DNA of 64,000 bases from Brachypodium distachyon (taxonomy: Eukaryota; Streptophyta; Magnoliopsida; Poales; Poaceae). The notes beneath the pieces were generated by a model, which worked only from the letters and a program-made list of their open reading frames with translations, was not told the DNA's origin and searched no databases. The DNA is taken from positions 35,836,150-35,900,149 of the forward strand of contig NC_016134.3 of assembly GCF_000005505.3 (NCBI RefSeq), written 5' to 3'. Made by a program: the position numbers and the translations under genes. Below, piece by piece: positions 34,175 to 46,080 of the stretch; the first letter of the stretch is position 1, and the number at the start of each line of letters is the position of its first letter.

Positions 34175-36721
34175 TTAGGACGCAGCCGTCTGGTTTCCAC
34201 CAACCCAATACTGCTTCACAGCGTACAAGACCTTCTCGCGCACTAGAGGACCATCCTCGTGGTCGACCAGCTTCGTGTTCCACCTCATGCCCCGAGCGAG
34301 CTTGTTCACCTTCATCAAGACATCAACATCATCTCGCATTATGACAGCACCTTCTGGCCTCAAGATGCGATCCATCTCCAAGAGAATATCTTCATTGCTG
34401 CACCTGGTATTAGTTTTCACATACAAAGTGAATCAGCATACAAAAAAAATGAATCAGCATAGGCAGTTCGAGCCACGGAACATATATTGTGGGACTGAAA
34501 CAGCTTACTTGTTTTTATACAAGGTGAAAAGGCCGCTAGCGTGGATAAGATCATAGGTCCTTGGATAAGTAGAGAAAGCTTCACACCTGACATAGAATTG
34601 TGACACATCATTAAGTCCATGACCACAACTTCATAGAGCAGAGAATCAGGCATAATAAGCTGTACCAGTCATGGTAAATGCCAATTAATCCTCGCTCATA
34701 AACAGCCCCTAGGGTTGCAATCTTTGCACTGGTTGGCACCACGTTCATCACCCAAGATTTTGGGGACTCGATCGCTGCAGCGAATCCCCCAAATCCTGCA
34801 TTCATGTCCATGATGTTTCTGTACCTACCAGTAAGTAAATACTTGTTCACACTGCTATAAGCCTTCACATGCTTCTTCCACATTTTGTTGTCTTTTTGGT
34901 AGGCCTGAGTTGAAACACCTTGAATTAACCCATTAGCAATTCTTGGGGGAATTGTATTGAGCCTGCTTGGGAAGGGCTTGATTGCTCCTCCAGCAACTTC
35001 ACTTGCATTTTCTACGTCAGGAAGAGGTGTCACACATGCCTTCATTTTCTTGTACCTGGTGTTGCAGGATGAAGTAGAAATTAGGATGGGAGACAGGTTA
35101 TATAATTATTAACCAGAACTTCTTAATCCATCAAAACATACAATCAGGCAAAGCTAAAAAAATCATTAACTATTTATTTCAATGGTGTATACTTCATAAA
35201 CTTTTGTTCTCGTTTTCCTTTCTTCATAACATGCAGTTCTCCTGCATGGTCCGAAAGATATATATTCTGAATCTGAATCCTCCTAAAGAATCTTAAGCAA
35301 AAGTTAGCAATTCTGTTCAATAGATAGTTTGTACCAGGCATCATCTGCGTTTGTGGATTCACACATCTGCACAGTGGGTTCTTCTTGCCTAGAAGGACAT
35401 GATTCAGTATTTATCCTTTTCCTCCATATTGCCGTCTCACCCTTTTCTGAGACCTTCTCCCAACATAGAAGCTCAGCAATTTCCTCTATCTTGTTCTGCT
35501 CTGCCTCAAGATCCTCCTTTGTACGCTGCCAACCCTTGTAGTTCACCTTCCAATTAATTGGAGGACCTGACAACACCCAGTATCCACCAGGTCTTAGAAC
35601 CCTATCAACTTCCATCATGTAGAGTCCATCTGCATATTAGGAAATGTGAAAGCAATTACTAGAAGTAAAAAATAGTTGCATCAAAAGGTAGACGTAACAA
35701 AATATACTAAAAAACTTAGATTCAATGCACAAAATAGAAGGAGACATAATCAGTCTCACCATTTATTCCCCATGGAATCAAACACCTGGAACAATGTGCC
35801 ATATCAAAGGCTCTTGATGGATAAGGGAGTTTAATTGTGCCAAGAACACCAATAACAGCTGGGACACCTCTCTCGAGAGCAAACTGCACTTGCGCTTCGT
35901 GGGAATCTCTTGGCGCAAATGACATGGCCAAAACATTCCTCTTTAACAAGTAAGCTCCCCAGCTAGCCACCTGAAATATTTCAGAACCTAAAGATATGAA
36001 CAACAACTTGCCACTTAAAAAGGCCCGAAGAAGCTGGAAAGTAGCAGCAAGAAATGTACAGTTTGATATCTGCCCTTACCCCGCAACCAGTGTCCAATGC
36101 AGTCCTGACAGTTCCATTGGCAATTGGAATAACTGATGCCAATTGGTCAATGTATTTATCCGCGCCTTGAGGGAACTGTGTCCCTCCACCGGGAAATCTG
36201 AAGACATTGCCCTCGTACTGCACCCAGTTCTGTATGGCTTTCTCAACGGTCAAGCTCTTATAGGGACAGTTCGCAAAAGGAACAAAGTCACGACTTTTTG
36301 GCCATGGGAATGGAGCAACATATCCCTTAGGTGGTGGTACCAGGCAGTGCAGCTTTTCTTTCTGTGGTGGGCAATGTCGCTCTCTGTAATTCATGTTCTC
36401 CCGAGGAAATTTCATCGCTCTATTTTGATCTTGGCAAGGGGTGTAATCCGTGAAGCGATCCGGGCATGGCTTAAACTTCTTGACTGGTGAGACAAGATCA
36501 CTGGAACTGCCTTCTTTAGAATGGTGTGTGTCAAAGCTAAGGTTAGGTAACATAGTGCAATCAGTCCGCTTGGTGATCTCAAGAGCAATGCTGTCCCCCT
36601 TTCCAAAACCGCTTTTCTGCCACGCCCCAAGGATGTAGAAGAAGCAGCACATGCCAATCACTATGCATATGGACACAGTGGTTCTGGTCCTGTTTTCTCC
36701 AGAAACACCCTTCATGGCCAT
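34175..36721 (-). CDS. PMT2-like probable methyltransferase (DUF248), Golgi type II membrane protein
   Basis: Six exons on minus join in frame to 614 residues: 36721-36080, 35970-35760, 35629-35335, 35055-34666, 34586-34509 and 34403-34175, all with GT-AG borders. A short basic N-terminus is followed by one membrane span (about 15-34, [19 protein letters not shown]), giving a type II topology with a luminal catalytic part. The first SAM-binding motif is LDTGCG (209-214), continuing VASWGAYL across the exon 1/2 junction. The second methyltransferase-like half has MDMNAGFGG (465-473) and [30 protein letters not shown] and [10 protein letters not shown] are further family blocks. Sequence wording and length agree with Arabidopsis PMT2 and its relatives, thought to methylate pectin or other wall polysaccharides in the Golgi; the substrate here is inferred only. 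Start: the ATG at 36719-36721, with a second ATG two codons later. Confidence 0.95.
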
Positions 36722-36799
36722 GGTTTACCCTGAGGAATCACACACTGAAGAGTTCTTTACTGAATATAACAATATGTAAAATATCATTATATATAAAAA

Positions 36800-37364
36800 A
36801 AGGAAAAATATATTTAACCACCTCATGGCAGAATATACCCCCTGAACTGGTTTTGAAAGGCGGCTTGCTAACATATTTTCAGGATCCCAAAAGTAAAAAA
36901 GCTGGATAAAATACAACCTAAACTGGTTTTGAAGGGTGGTTTAGCCAAGGGCACATATCTGAAGTGGTTTTACCACATGGATGGCATCGTCCATGCAAAA
37001 TTGACCTCTTGAACGTGTTTAGTCTGGTTTGGCCCGGTTTTATTACTTCAAAAGTCCAAAAGTAGTTTCTAAAAAAAATTGTCCAAAAGTAGTCTGACAA
37101 CGGGGTCCACATGAAAGTGGGAGAAAAATAACTATTTCTTTGATTTATATGTTAAAAGTCACCACATCGGCTGCTTAGGTGGCTAAAACCAGAATATGTG
37201 CCACGTCACCAAAACCGGCCTACCTGGAGGGGGATAAAGGTTTAAAGGTTTTGTTACTCCAGGGACTAACTGGTCCAAAAATAGAGCTAAGGCCTAAGTT
37301 GTTAACATAAAAATGACTAAAATGTCTCTGAGCTTGAGGGGGCTAAATATACCTTTTTTTCCTT
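36800..37364. mobile_element. Inverted-repeat element upstream of the PMT2-like gene
   Basis: AAGGAAAAATATATTTAACC with CACCTCATGGCAG at the left pairs with CTGAGCTTGAGGGGGCTAAA then TATACCTTTTTTTCCTT at the right. Inside, CTGAACTGGTTTTGAAAGG and CTAAACTGGTTTTGAAGGG are repeated in direct orientation (about 36841 and 36918). A target duplication is not evident. It sits about 80 bp upstream of the PMT2-like start codon, within the promoter or leader region. Confidence 0.6.
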
Positions 37365-39521
37365 GAAAAAAACTAAATATGATGCAACTGCAGTTTCACC
37401 TGAAGCATCATAAATAGTGACAATAATAGTACAATACAAGAAAGGTTGTTGCTTTCATCTACCACATTCGTGTCTCCTAGCAGCTAAACTTTGCCAAAAT
37501 AGTAAAGACAACAGATCTCTAAAATGGAACAGCGAATTGCCCAGGCAAGAACTGAAGCATCAAGCACCAAGCATTGCTTGCAAGCTTTCTCTGTGACAAT
37601 AGGTAGGGGCGGATCTAGATAGTGCGCGGGGCACGCACCGGCACACTCAAAATTCGGGAAGTTAGTTCGGGGTTAATTAGTCAGTCGATGACAAGAGGAA
37701 GCTCGTACCTTGAAAATCAATGTCCAGCAGGATTACGGACAAGGTAGGGGCAGCAGGGACGCCGACGATGGGGAACGGGAACGCCGTCGGTGGCGGCGGC
37801 GCGCGTGAGAGGCGCGGAAGAGTTGGGGCGGCGGTGACGCTAAGCCACGCGGCTCCAGGGCACAGCGGTGGCTGACTATAGGGGAGATTTTAGAGCCGCA
37901 TTGGGCTGGATTGGAGCTTGGGTAGGACGGAGCATGAGAGCGGCGTTGGAGAGGAAGGGATCGGGGAGGGAGAGGAAAGGGTACTCGAGGGTGGAGAGGA
38001 AAAATCTATGGAGGGATTTAAGGGGCCGGAAACAACAGATTGGGCGCCGACAGCAGGATACTCTGGGACACGGAAACCGGGCAAAAGCGGGGACAGTATA
38101 TGGAGACGGGGAGACCGGGGTAGTGCACAGTTCAAAAAAAAAACGAGGGTAGTGCATCCTGATCCTACACGCTGAAATGGCAGAGACCAAACATAAACTC
38201 GTCAATCCCATTATGTAAACAAAAAAAAATTTAATGTACTCGTGTGTTAAATTGTGAGCATCACATTTTTAATCTTGGCGAATGAAGCCATACATAACTC
38301 TACCAGTCCACCGAAAACTGGTTCTCCGATCCTATTAACGTATCTAACTGTGAGTCCGTGAGTTTCGTCGGATAACGGCGTACCAACAAGAACCCAAACA
38401 AAAGATCTCTCTCCATTTTCTGAATTTTCGGCATGCAGTGCAAAAGGATGCTGTCACAAGCCCACATTTGGGCTGTAATTTTTTTTGGCAAAAAAATTTC
38501 AGTAGATCAATTGATCTACTCTCTTCCCCTAAAATAAGATACGAGTACATAGTTCTCGAGAAAAAAATTACAGGCATAATTGCCACGGCTTCGGCAAAAA
38601 CTGCGACAATCAGTTTGAATCGTATTGAAGTAATAGTTTGTCATCGAAGAGTACCGTATATTCCACGTCCATCCGGAGGAAATGCAATGTTGACAAGGTC
38701 ACACACTGACTTAAAATCGCTCGGGGTCCACGGCCGGGCCGGTGAGAGTGAGACCGGGTGAAGCAGCACTTACGAGAATTCGAGAGAGTGAATGGGTTTG
38801 GTCCCGAAGCATGAGCGCGGCACGGCCCGAGCACGCTGGGCACGGCCACATTTTCTTCGCCCCGTCACTTTCCCGTATGCTGTACTGGCACGGACGCCCT
38901 AGGACTACCCGTTTGCTTCCGTTGTGCAGAAACTTTATCATAGAGTCGTAGTCCGTTGCGACTGCATTACAAGAAGACTCGGCCAGGAAAAACCGATCCA
39001 TCTCCACGCGCCGTGTATCCAGAAGACAACTTCATCGTGATTCCTGCCAAATCCACCGCGCACGCTGCCCGCGCCGTCTCTTGTTCTATTTTTTTTATTT
39101 TTTTACGGAACGCGCACGCTGCGACAGGAACTTACTAGAATTGCACAGAAAAAGGTCCACAAAAAGTTGTTGGATCACGAACGGGTGGATAAGGCCGTAA
39201 ACAGGCCGGCCCGTCCGTCCTCAACTGCAATATTTCCACTTCACGTGTCTGTGCACGTAGGCCATGTAGGCTGCTCCAATTCTACGTCGCTCGCCAGAAC
39301 GGTGGGCTGTAGGGCGGCCTTAAGTGCCCGTTACCCATATTCATATGATTTGGGGTAATTTCCTAACAAAATTGATTTACGTAGGCTATGGTGAAAAAAA
39401 TTATAGACCCATTAAAATGGCATGGAAAGGATAATACACTGTTATTCATAGGTTTATGTTTACGAAAAACCTTTTTTGGGGTGACCAGGCATGTACACAC
39501 CACGTTGGGGTGTTTAGTTAA
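37365..39521. other. Gene-free stretch; possible leader exon of the PMT2-like gene near 37.7-37.9 kb
   Basis: A GC-rich block at about 37730-38060 lies upstream of the PMT2-like gene and might hold its first untranslated exon. The frames in it, on both strands, are low-complexity and unsupported. The remainder shows nothing recognisable. Confidence 0.4.
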
Positions 39522-39929
39522 ACTAAACTTGACTTTGATTTTTAATTTAGTCATTGTATTTTAGAAATCGAAAGCTACGGTCGTGAACTTAACGAAATAT
39601 CTCACATGCGTTTTGCACGTACGGGTTCGTGCTCAATTCGGACTTTTGCATTTTGCCCTCCTGAAAAAAAAGGAAAAATGCGCTCCAGTACTTTGAAAAA
39701 AATGCAAAAAAAATGTGCTTGGTCCTCGTGGATTATTTTTCATGGGAAAAAATGCAAAAGTCTGAGCTGAGCTGACACAGGCTACGAACCCATACGTACA
39801 AAATACGATACCGGTGACCGTATCTGATATATTTTGTCAAGTTCCTGAACCCTAACTTTCGATTTCCAAAATAAAGTGACTAAATTAAAAATCGAAACCA
39901 AGTTTAGTGACCGTGAGTGCATTTTACTG
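39522..39929. mobile_element. Fold-back element, Mutator-like
   Basis: ACTAAACTTGACTTTGATTT and following sequence to GGACTTTTGC (about 39522-39650) is repeated in reverse complement at about 39760-39910. Matching blocks include GATTTTTAATTTAGTCA against TGACTAAATTAAAAATC. The right end GTGCATTTTACTG resembles the GTGCATTTTACTC end of the 40576-41227 element. TTTAGTTAA (39513-39521) and TTTAGCTAA (39930-39938) flank it and could be an 8-of-9 target duplication, although about 20 bp of the left terminus would then be missing. Confidence 0.65.
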
Positions 39930-40230
39930 TTTAGCTAAATACCTAGCAGAGAAATGCTTGACAGTAATTAGTGCAAGCGCTCGCGGACGAAGCCTGGTTT
40001 CAGGCACTCGTCTATGGAGACCTGAGCCTGGCCTGGACAAGGGAGCTCATCAGGACGGCAACCAAACAAGGTCTGCTTTCACGTAGGCTCCCAGAAATAT
40101 AAAATAGGTTCTTGCTAAATCATTTAAAAAAAATTGACCAAATTTATTAAAAAGAATATTTACAATATCAAATAAGTATTCTATGAAGATGTATTTCATG
40201 ACATACTTAATAAATTAATTTAGAGTTGTA

Positions 40231-40471
40231 CTCCCTCCATCCAACAATAAGGGGCATATTAGGATTTTTGGTTGACCAAGCCTTTGACCACAAATTACTT
40301 CATGAATATGTGACTAATGTGATCAAAATCATATCCATGAGCAAATATCATTGAGTAGGAATATAATGAATATGAATCTATGTCATATAATTATATATTA
40401 ATAGAATAATTTGTGGTCAAAGCATTGGTCAAAAAAAAACTAATATGCCCCATATTGTTGGACGGAGGTAG
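40231..40471. mobile_element. Long Stowaway-type MITE
   Basis: Left end CTCCCTCCATCCAACAATAAG, right end ATATTGTTGGACGGAGGTAG, TA at 40229-40230 and 40472-40473. Inner arms also pair (TTTGACCACAAATTA against AATTTGTGGTCAAAG). 241 bp. Confidence 0.88.
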
Positions 40472-40575
40472 TATGTTGGTAGAATTTTTTATGAAATTGA
40501 TCAAACTTTAATATGTTTGACTTAAAACAAAGTTAGAACACCCTATGTTTAGAAAAATGTACAGCGTACATTGTT

Positions 40576-41227
40576 GAGTAAAATGCACTCGAGGTCCCTA
40601 TTCTTTCGCGAATGTGTCAAGTAGGTCCCTAATTTTTGAAAATGCACGTTTAGGTCCTCATTGTTTGTTAAGTGATTCATCCCAGGTCCCTCGTCTGTAT
40701 GCACAGCTCCGGCCGCATGACGTGGCTGCCACCTAGCCTTTGGGCCCACACATCAGGCGACGACGTGGCCTTGCAATCTTACAGACCCACCCCCCCCCCC
40801 ACACACACACCTATTCTCCTCTCATTTCGCAGCCCTCTCTCCTTCTCCTCACCTAAGAGGCGTTCGACGAGGCGACGCGCTAGGCGGCGGAGGGGGCTGG
40901 CAGCTCCGGTGCGATTGCTTGGTGGCAGACAGAGTTCGCGGCCGGCGAGATGGAACCAGTCCGCCGGCTGCCAGGGGCGCCGCTCCGCGAAATGAGAGGA
41001 GAATAGGTGGGGGGGGGTCTGTAAGTTTGCAATGCCACGTCGCCGTCTGACGTGTGGGCCCAAAGGCTAGGTGCCAGCCACGTCATGCGGCCGGAGCTGT
41101 GCATACAGGCGAGGGACCTGGGATGAACCACTTAACAATCAACGAGGACCTAAACGTGCATTTTCAAAGATTAGGAACCTACTTGACACCTTCACGAAAG
41201 AATAGGGATCCCGGGTGCATTTTACTC
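40576..41227. mobile_element. Mutator-like element with ~250-bp terminal inverted repeats
   Basis: The left arm (40576-40833) starts GAGTAAAATGCAC and the right arm (about 40986-41227) ends with GTGCAT then TTTACTC. The arms pair nearly throughout, including CCACGTCATGCGGCCGGAGC and CTATTCTCCTCTCATTTCGC. The ~150-bp centre is GC-rich with no protein signature. No clean 9-bp target duplication is visible (TACATTGTT left, TTCTTTTAA right). The right arm has a close third copy at 24293-24497, so the family has been recently active or amplified in this genome. Confidence 0.85.
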
Positions 41228-43339
41228 TTCTTTTAACCATGTCTCATTAAGAGTTTCTTCAACTCCTCTACGACTACAATTTGTCATTCGTTTGTAAACT
41301 TTGTATATTTCCTCGTTCTTTTAATCACGGCTCATCAAGTGTTTTTTCTTCGATTCCTTACGTCATCGTTTTCAACACAGATCCAGTCAACTTAGTAGCA
41401 ACGAGTTAAGGAAATGTTAACCAGCTTGCTATATCTACAATTAAAAACTAAGTCAACCATCCAGATATCCTCTCAGAATCTAATATTCTTGTAATAACCA
41501 ACGATTTAACACTGAAATTGTTATAAATGTCCTTAACAACCATCAAACCATGCCAAAAATGAGATTGACCATTTTTCCATGCATATTGGCTGAGAGTGTC
41601 TATCTTGAGATATTTGGCCCTCGACAACTGTTGCCACACGCCGTTGTCATTTTCTAGCCTCCAAAGCTATTTTTCTAGATAGCAAATATTTTTAATAGAA
41701 AGATCCACTACACCTTGCCCCCCTTGATCTTTGGCTTGGCGAATGATAGTCCAACTTACTAAATGGTACTTCTTCTCTTCTTGGTTCACCTAACAGGTGA
41801 GGCCTACCTGTAAGGAATCTCGTCAAACGGGCCTAAACCTATGTTTTGGCTAGCTGAGATTATCCCTAGCTGAGATTATCCCGGAGCCCAGTGTACCGGG
41901 GCCGGGCCCAGGCTTCACTTTTCTGCCCAAAGCCTGGCCCGAAAGCCCGAAATGGCTTAAATTGACTAATTTCTAGGAAAAATGGGTATAAAAATGCATT
42001 TATTTATCCCGAAAACAATTATTTTAATACTTAAATGGCCTATTTTCGGGTTTTCGGGGCTTCATAAAAACCCGACGGTCAAACCTGAAGCCCCGAACCC
42101 GGCCCGGCCCGGGGTTTGCCCAGGTATAGTTGAGATAGTCTGACCAAAATGTGTGATTCAGTTGGCAAATTAGTAAAAACTGAAACTCAACGAGACGACT
42201 GCCTAAGAAATCATGGTTCCTTGAAATTTACTCCGTTTGTTACAACAAATATCTATGTGTGGTCCGATTTTTAAGTAAAATATTTAATTGTTGGTCGATG
42301 ACGATATGAGACGACCAGGATCGACGAGGCATCGCAGGCTAGGTCTCCCCTCTCGAGTGGAGTCAGGGATATATACCACCTGGTGGAGGTACACGGGTAG
42401 ATTTGGTGACGAGCAGCGGCTTACCTGTGGCTACGGGTTGAGACGGGGAGATGAACCGGGGGTAGCGATGCAATCTGCTGCGTCTCCTCCGGCCTCCGGG
42501 TTGCACTTCGGAGACGCTCCGCTTCGTTGATTTGGGCGCGGCGGAGAATCAGAGGACAGCGGGGAAGAAGGTCGGTCTACCAGGCGACCGTGGCCCGAAG
42601 GTGCCTCGATGGAGTATTGAAAAACTTTTTTTAGCTGAAAACTTGGGGTCGTGTGCGGGACACGCGGTGCCATGGATGGGTCCACGAGATCCCGGTGAAA
42701 TTTCCCAAGCACGAAACTTGGAGTATTGTTCTTCCATACATATTTTACGGGTTCGAAAGAACACGTTACATCTTACATGTATATACAGTTTGTGCAATAC
42801 TCCCATTTTATGTATACATAATATATACATTTTATATAGTATATATTTCGTTGATTGAACTAATGATCTAGAAATATACGCGCATCACTGTCATATTGAT
42901 CAGATCAACAATGCAAACGATTTGCTACCAAACGTTTGATAGGCGTTAACTAATCTGCAAACACGCGGTAAGCTCCAATGAACTTTTGCATCCCATTGGT
43001 ACGGTACCCATGCCGGCTCCCCACCTATTTCCCCTTCCGCTGCGGCCATCACCATGCATGGCTAGTGTCCGGAGCATGAGCCCTCGATCGTTTGAACCGT
43101 ACCAACTTCTTCGGTGGGTGCTTTCTCTTGTATCACTGCACGCTAACATATGATCGCTAGCTTCCTCTGCTGCCCTCTTATTTTCAGATTTTCGGGTCTT
43201 AGAAAATCTCTAGTAGGTTTTGTAGAACCAGAAACTAGTTTTAGGGATACAAATGAGAATTATTAATTTGTTTTAAAAAAATCCTTCTCCAGCAGGTTTA
43301 CTAAATCTTGTTCCCTGTAATTTTTATGGCCATGACCTA
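41228..43339. other. Gene-free stretch with a solo Mutator-like arm at about 42130-42240
   Basis: CAACGAGACGACTGCCTAAG then TTCCTTGAAATTTACTCCG at 42188-42238 matches the right arm of the 30487-31429 element. GGCCCGGGC-type blocks with AGCCCGAAA near 41900-42110 form a short imperfect inverted repeat. No gene. Confidence 0.45.
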
Positions 43340-43943
43340 GTCTAGGATTCTAAGGCTCCTACCAAGTGCAAATTTTTCTTGTGGCTTGCAAGTAGAGGAC
43401 GATGTTGCAATGCAGACAGACTTCAGACTTCAGAGGCGAGGACTTGATCATGCTCCGGCATGCCCTCTCTGCGCACAGGAACAAGAAACGGTTGACCATC
43501 TTCTTCTGAGCTGTGTGTGCGCGAGAGAGATCTGGCACAAGGCGTTGGCGCATTGGGGCTTGCTGCAATGGATGCCGTCATCGGAGGCTGTCTTGCCCGA
43601 TTGGTGGACTGTGGTCCCGCTTCAAGGCAAGAGGAGACTTGAGTTCGCGACAGACGCGGATCTCATTTAGTGGTCGATTTGGAAGCATGGAAACCGAGTT
43701 GTGTTTGATGGCACGTCCGAGTGTGACGAGTATCATGTCGGCGATCAGCAAGGAAGGGGAGAACTAGATGCAAGCGAAACTCATTAGGGGTAGCGGGCCG
43801 GATATCATTACAGATTGTGGTTTTCCTCGGAGAGATACCGGCTAGTTTGTAATAACTAACATTTGTACTCGTTGCTCCTCAGTTCTCTTCTATAATCGAT
43901 GATACACCTGCACCCGCTTAGGTGTATTCTAGAGAGAGAAAAA
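43340..43943 (+). pseudogene. LINE (non-LTR retrotransposon) ORF2 C-terminal remnant
   Basis: One plus-strand frame gives APTKCKFFLWLASRGRCCNA. After a frameshift, another gives RRGLDHAPACPLCAQEQETV then DHLLLSC. This is the Cys/His reverse-transcriptase zinc-binding region (zf-RVT) found at the end of plant LINE ORF2. It continues to DADLI, a stop at about 43668, then WSIWKHGNRVVFDG in the same frame. The frameshift plus in-frame stop show it is dead. The tail to 43943 resembles LINE 3' ends. No endonuclease or polymerase part remains. Confidence 0.8.
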
Positions 43944-44385
43944 ATCCCCATCTATAGGCCCACATGTCATAGACTGCATAGTTTTTCTCACTTCTTTCTT
44001 TTTTGCCCGGCCCAACCTCTCTCCTCATGCCCAAGCTTCTTCCCCGACCTCTCGTTGTGACATTCGTCGAGCCCATTGCGTGCCGCCATCAAATCCGCTG
44101 CACCCGAATCCTCAAATCTGGCCGAGAAACATGGTGAGGCTAAGGAAAGGAGGTCGTCCGTGTGTCGCTGGTGTTCTGATCGGGTATGTGAAATGTCCCG
44201 GTCATATTTTCATGTGTTCACTTTCCAGATTTAGGGAATGGGTGTCGGTTCTCTAAATTTGGAGATGAGGTAAGAGAATGGGATAGTGAATCTGTTGGAG
44301 ATGGTTTTTTTTGCAACTTTAAGGAATTGTTTACATGTTTTAGGGATTGGAAACCATTATAGGGAGCCTGTTAGGGGTGCTCTTA
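43944..44385. repeat. Right end of a further Harbinger-like element and a 44-bp direct repeat
   Basis: The sequence ending AGGGAGCCTGTTAGGGGTGCTC, then TTA (44383-44385), resembles the right terminus of the 44386-46836 element (ACGAGCCTGCCAGGAGTGTTC then TTA). GCAACTTTAAGGAATTGTTTAC occurs here (44316-44337) and again inside the next element (44452-44473). A left end for this first element was not found. Confidence 0.5.
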
Positions 44386-44724
44386 GAGCATGTCCAGCAA
44401 TATTAGGAATTAAGAATGGGATAGGGAATGTGTTGGGAATGGGTTTTTGCAACTTTAAGGAATTGTTTACGGGGATGGACTGGAATAGCGCACGACGCCG
44501 CGCTATAGCTCTTTGGCGCGACGGTGTGCATGCGAGAAAGAGGCAGCGTGCCAGGGTCCCATGGCTGCATGCCGGTTTGCATGCGAGCAGCTGGAGGTCC
44601 GATGGCTGCGTGCGAGCAGCAAGACATGCAAGCAAGCAGGAGAGCACTGCATGCGTGACATGCCGGACCCGTGTCAGGTTTTCATTTGACTCTTTTTTAT
44701 TTTCTGGACTTTCCAACTTTTGTA

Positions 44725-44800
44725 CTCACCCCGTCCATTATTAAGTCGATTTGTACATGTTATTGTATAAATTCACGTCAATTATTCGGAACGGAGGAAG
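44725..44800. mobile_element. Stowaway-type MITE nested in element A
   Basis: CTCACCCCGTCCATTATTAAG at the left and ATTATTCGGAACGGAGGAAG at the right, TA at 44723-44724 and 44801-44802, 76 bp. The arms are somewhat diverged. Confidence 0.65.
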
Positions 44801-45129
44801 TATTAGTTTCAAACGCAACAGCAGAAACGTCTCAACATATGGATCACAAAACTTTAGGGTTAAAAAAAATCTAAAAGTTCCGTACAATTTGTCACCCCTA
44901 ATTCGGCTGACTAAAGCACGGACTAGAGCACGACAGTCGCGTGCTAGGGAGCTGACGCGGTGGCCCGCACGGGCCGCGGTGGCAAGCGATAAAAAGAGAA
45001 TAGAAAATCTCTAAAAATTCATTTTTAGTCAAAATCTACCACTTGCCATTGCATTCCGCATCTCCGGTACTTCAAATCGAGTTACCGCCTCCATTTTAGA
45101 ACGACCCGCCACCCCCCCACACACCCTTT

Positions 45130-46080
45130 ATCTCCATGTCGCCTCTAATGAACACAATTGCCACCCCGTGATTACTAATTGCCACCCTCCCGCTTAATAC
45201 AAATTGCCACCACTAATTAACACAAATTGCCACCCCTATTTAATACAAGTCGTCACACTTAAAGAACGGAACAACAATTGCCACCCTTGATTAAAAATAA
45301 ATAGGAAAACAAATTGTCACCCATAAATGGATACAAATTGCCACCCTTGAATCTTGATGGATACAAATTGTCACCACGTAATGAACATAAATTGTCATTC
45401 CTTAAGAACACAAATTTCCATCCTCCTGGTGAATACAAACTGCCACCCCTTAGTGACCACAAATTGTCATCTCCTAGTGAATACAAATTGCCATTCGTAA
45501 CGAACACAACTGACCACCACACCCTCATAGTGAATACAAATTTGTATTGCCACCCGTACTGAACAAGAATAACCATGTTCATCCATTCCAATAAGAAAAT
45601 CTACCGCCCACCACCGCATCCCGCATCTCGTCCACTCCGAATTGAACTACCAACTCCATTCAAAATGACCCAACACACAACACTAACGGAAAACAAAATT
45701 ACCACCCACATGATCACAAATCGCCACCCCGATGAACACATATTACCATGTATTATACCATTTCGGTCAAAATTACCCACACCACCACCGCATCTTGTCC
45801 ACTCCAATTGAGCTACCATCTATCCACATTCATTCAAAACGACCAATACAAACCCTATTTGCAAGCCGCCGCGCCCTTACTGGGCACAAATTGCTAACTT
45901 TACTGGGCACAAATTGCTAACTTTACTGGGCACAAATTGCTAACTTTACTAGGCACAAATTGCCAACTCTAGTGGACACAAATTGCCGCTGATAACAAAA
46001 AAAATAACCATGTTTATCCATGTACATCAAACTGCCACTTGTAATGAACAGAATTTGCCACCACTGAAGCGCATGAGTTG
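45130..46080. repeat. Degenerate array of an ACAAATTGCCACC-type motif
   Basis: More than twenty copies of a short core (A)CAAATTG(C/T)CA(C/T)C, with linkers such as CTTAATGAACA or TGAATA, recur every 20-40 bp. Clear copies lie near 45200, 45225, 45330, 45360, 45430, 45460, 45480, 45890, 45960 and 45985. Spacing is irregular and units are diverged, except for the locally homogenised block at 45878-45992. Frames across it are not coding. Confidence 0.8.
45878..45992. repeat. 23-bp tandem repeat, three exact plus two variant copies
   Basis: The unit TACTGGGCACAAATTGCTAA then CTT is exact at 45878-45900, 45901-45923 and 45924-45946. Diverged copies follow at 45947-45969 and 45970-45992. It appears to be a recent expansion of one unit of the surrounding degenerate array. 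Confidence 0.93.
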
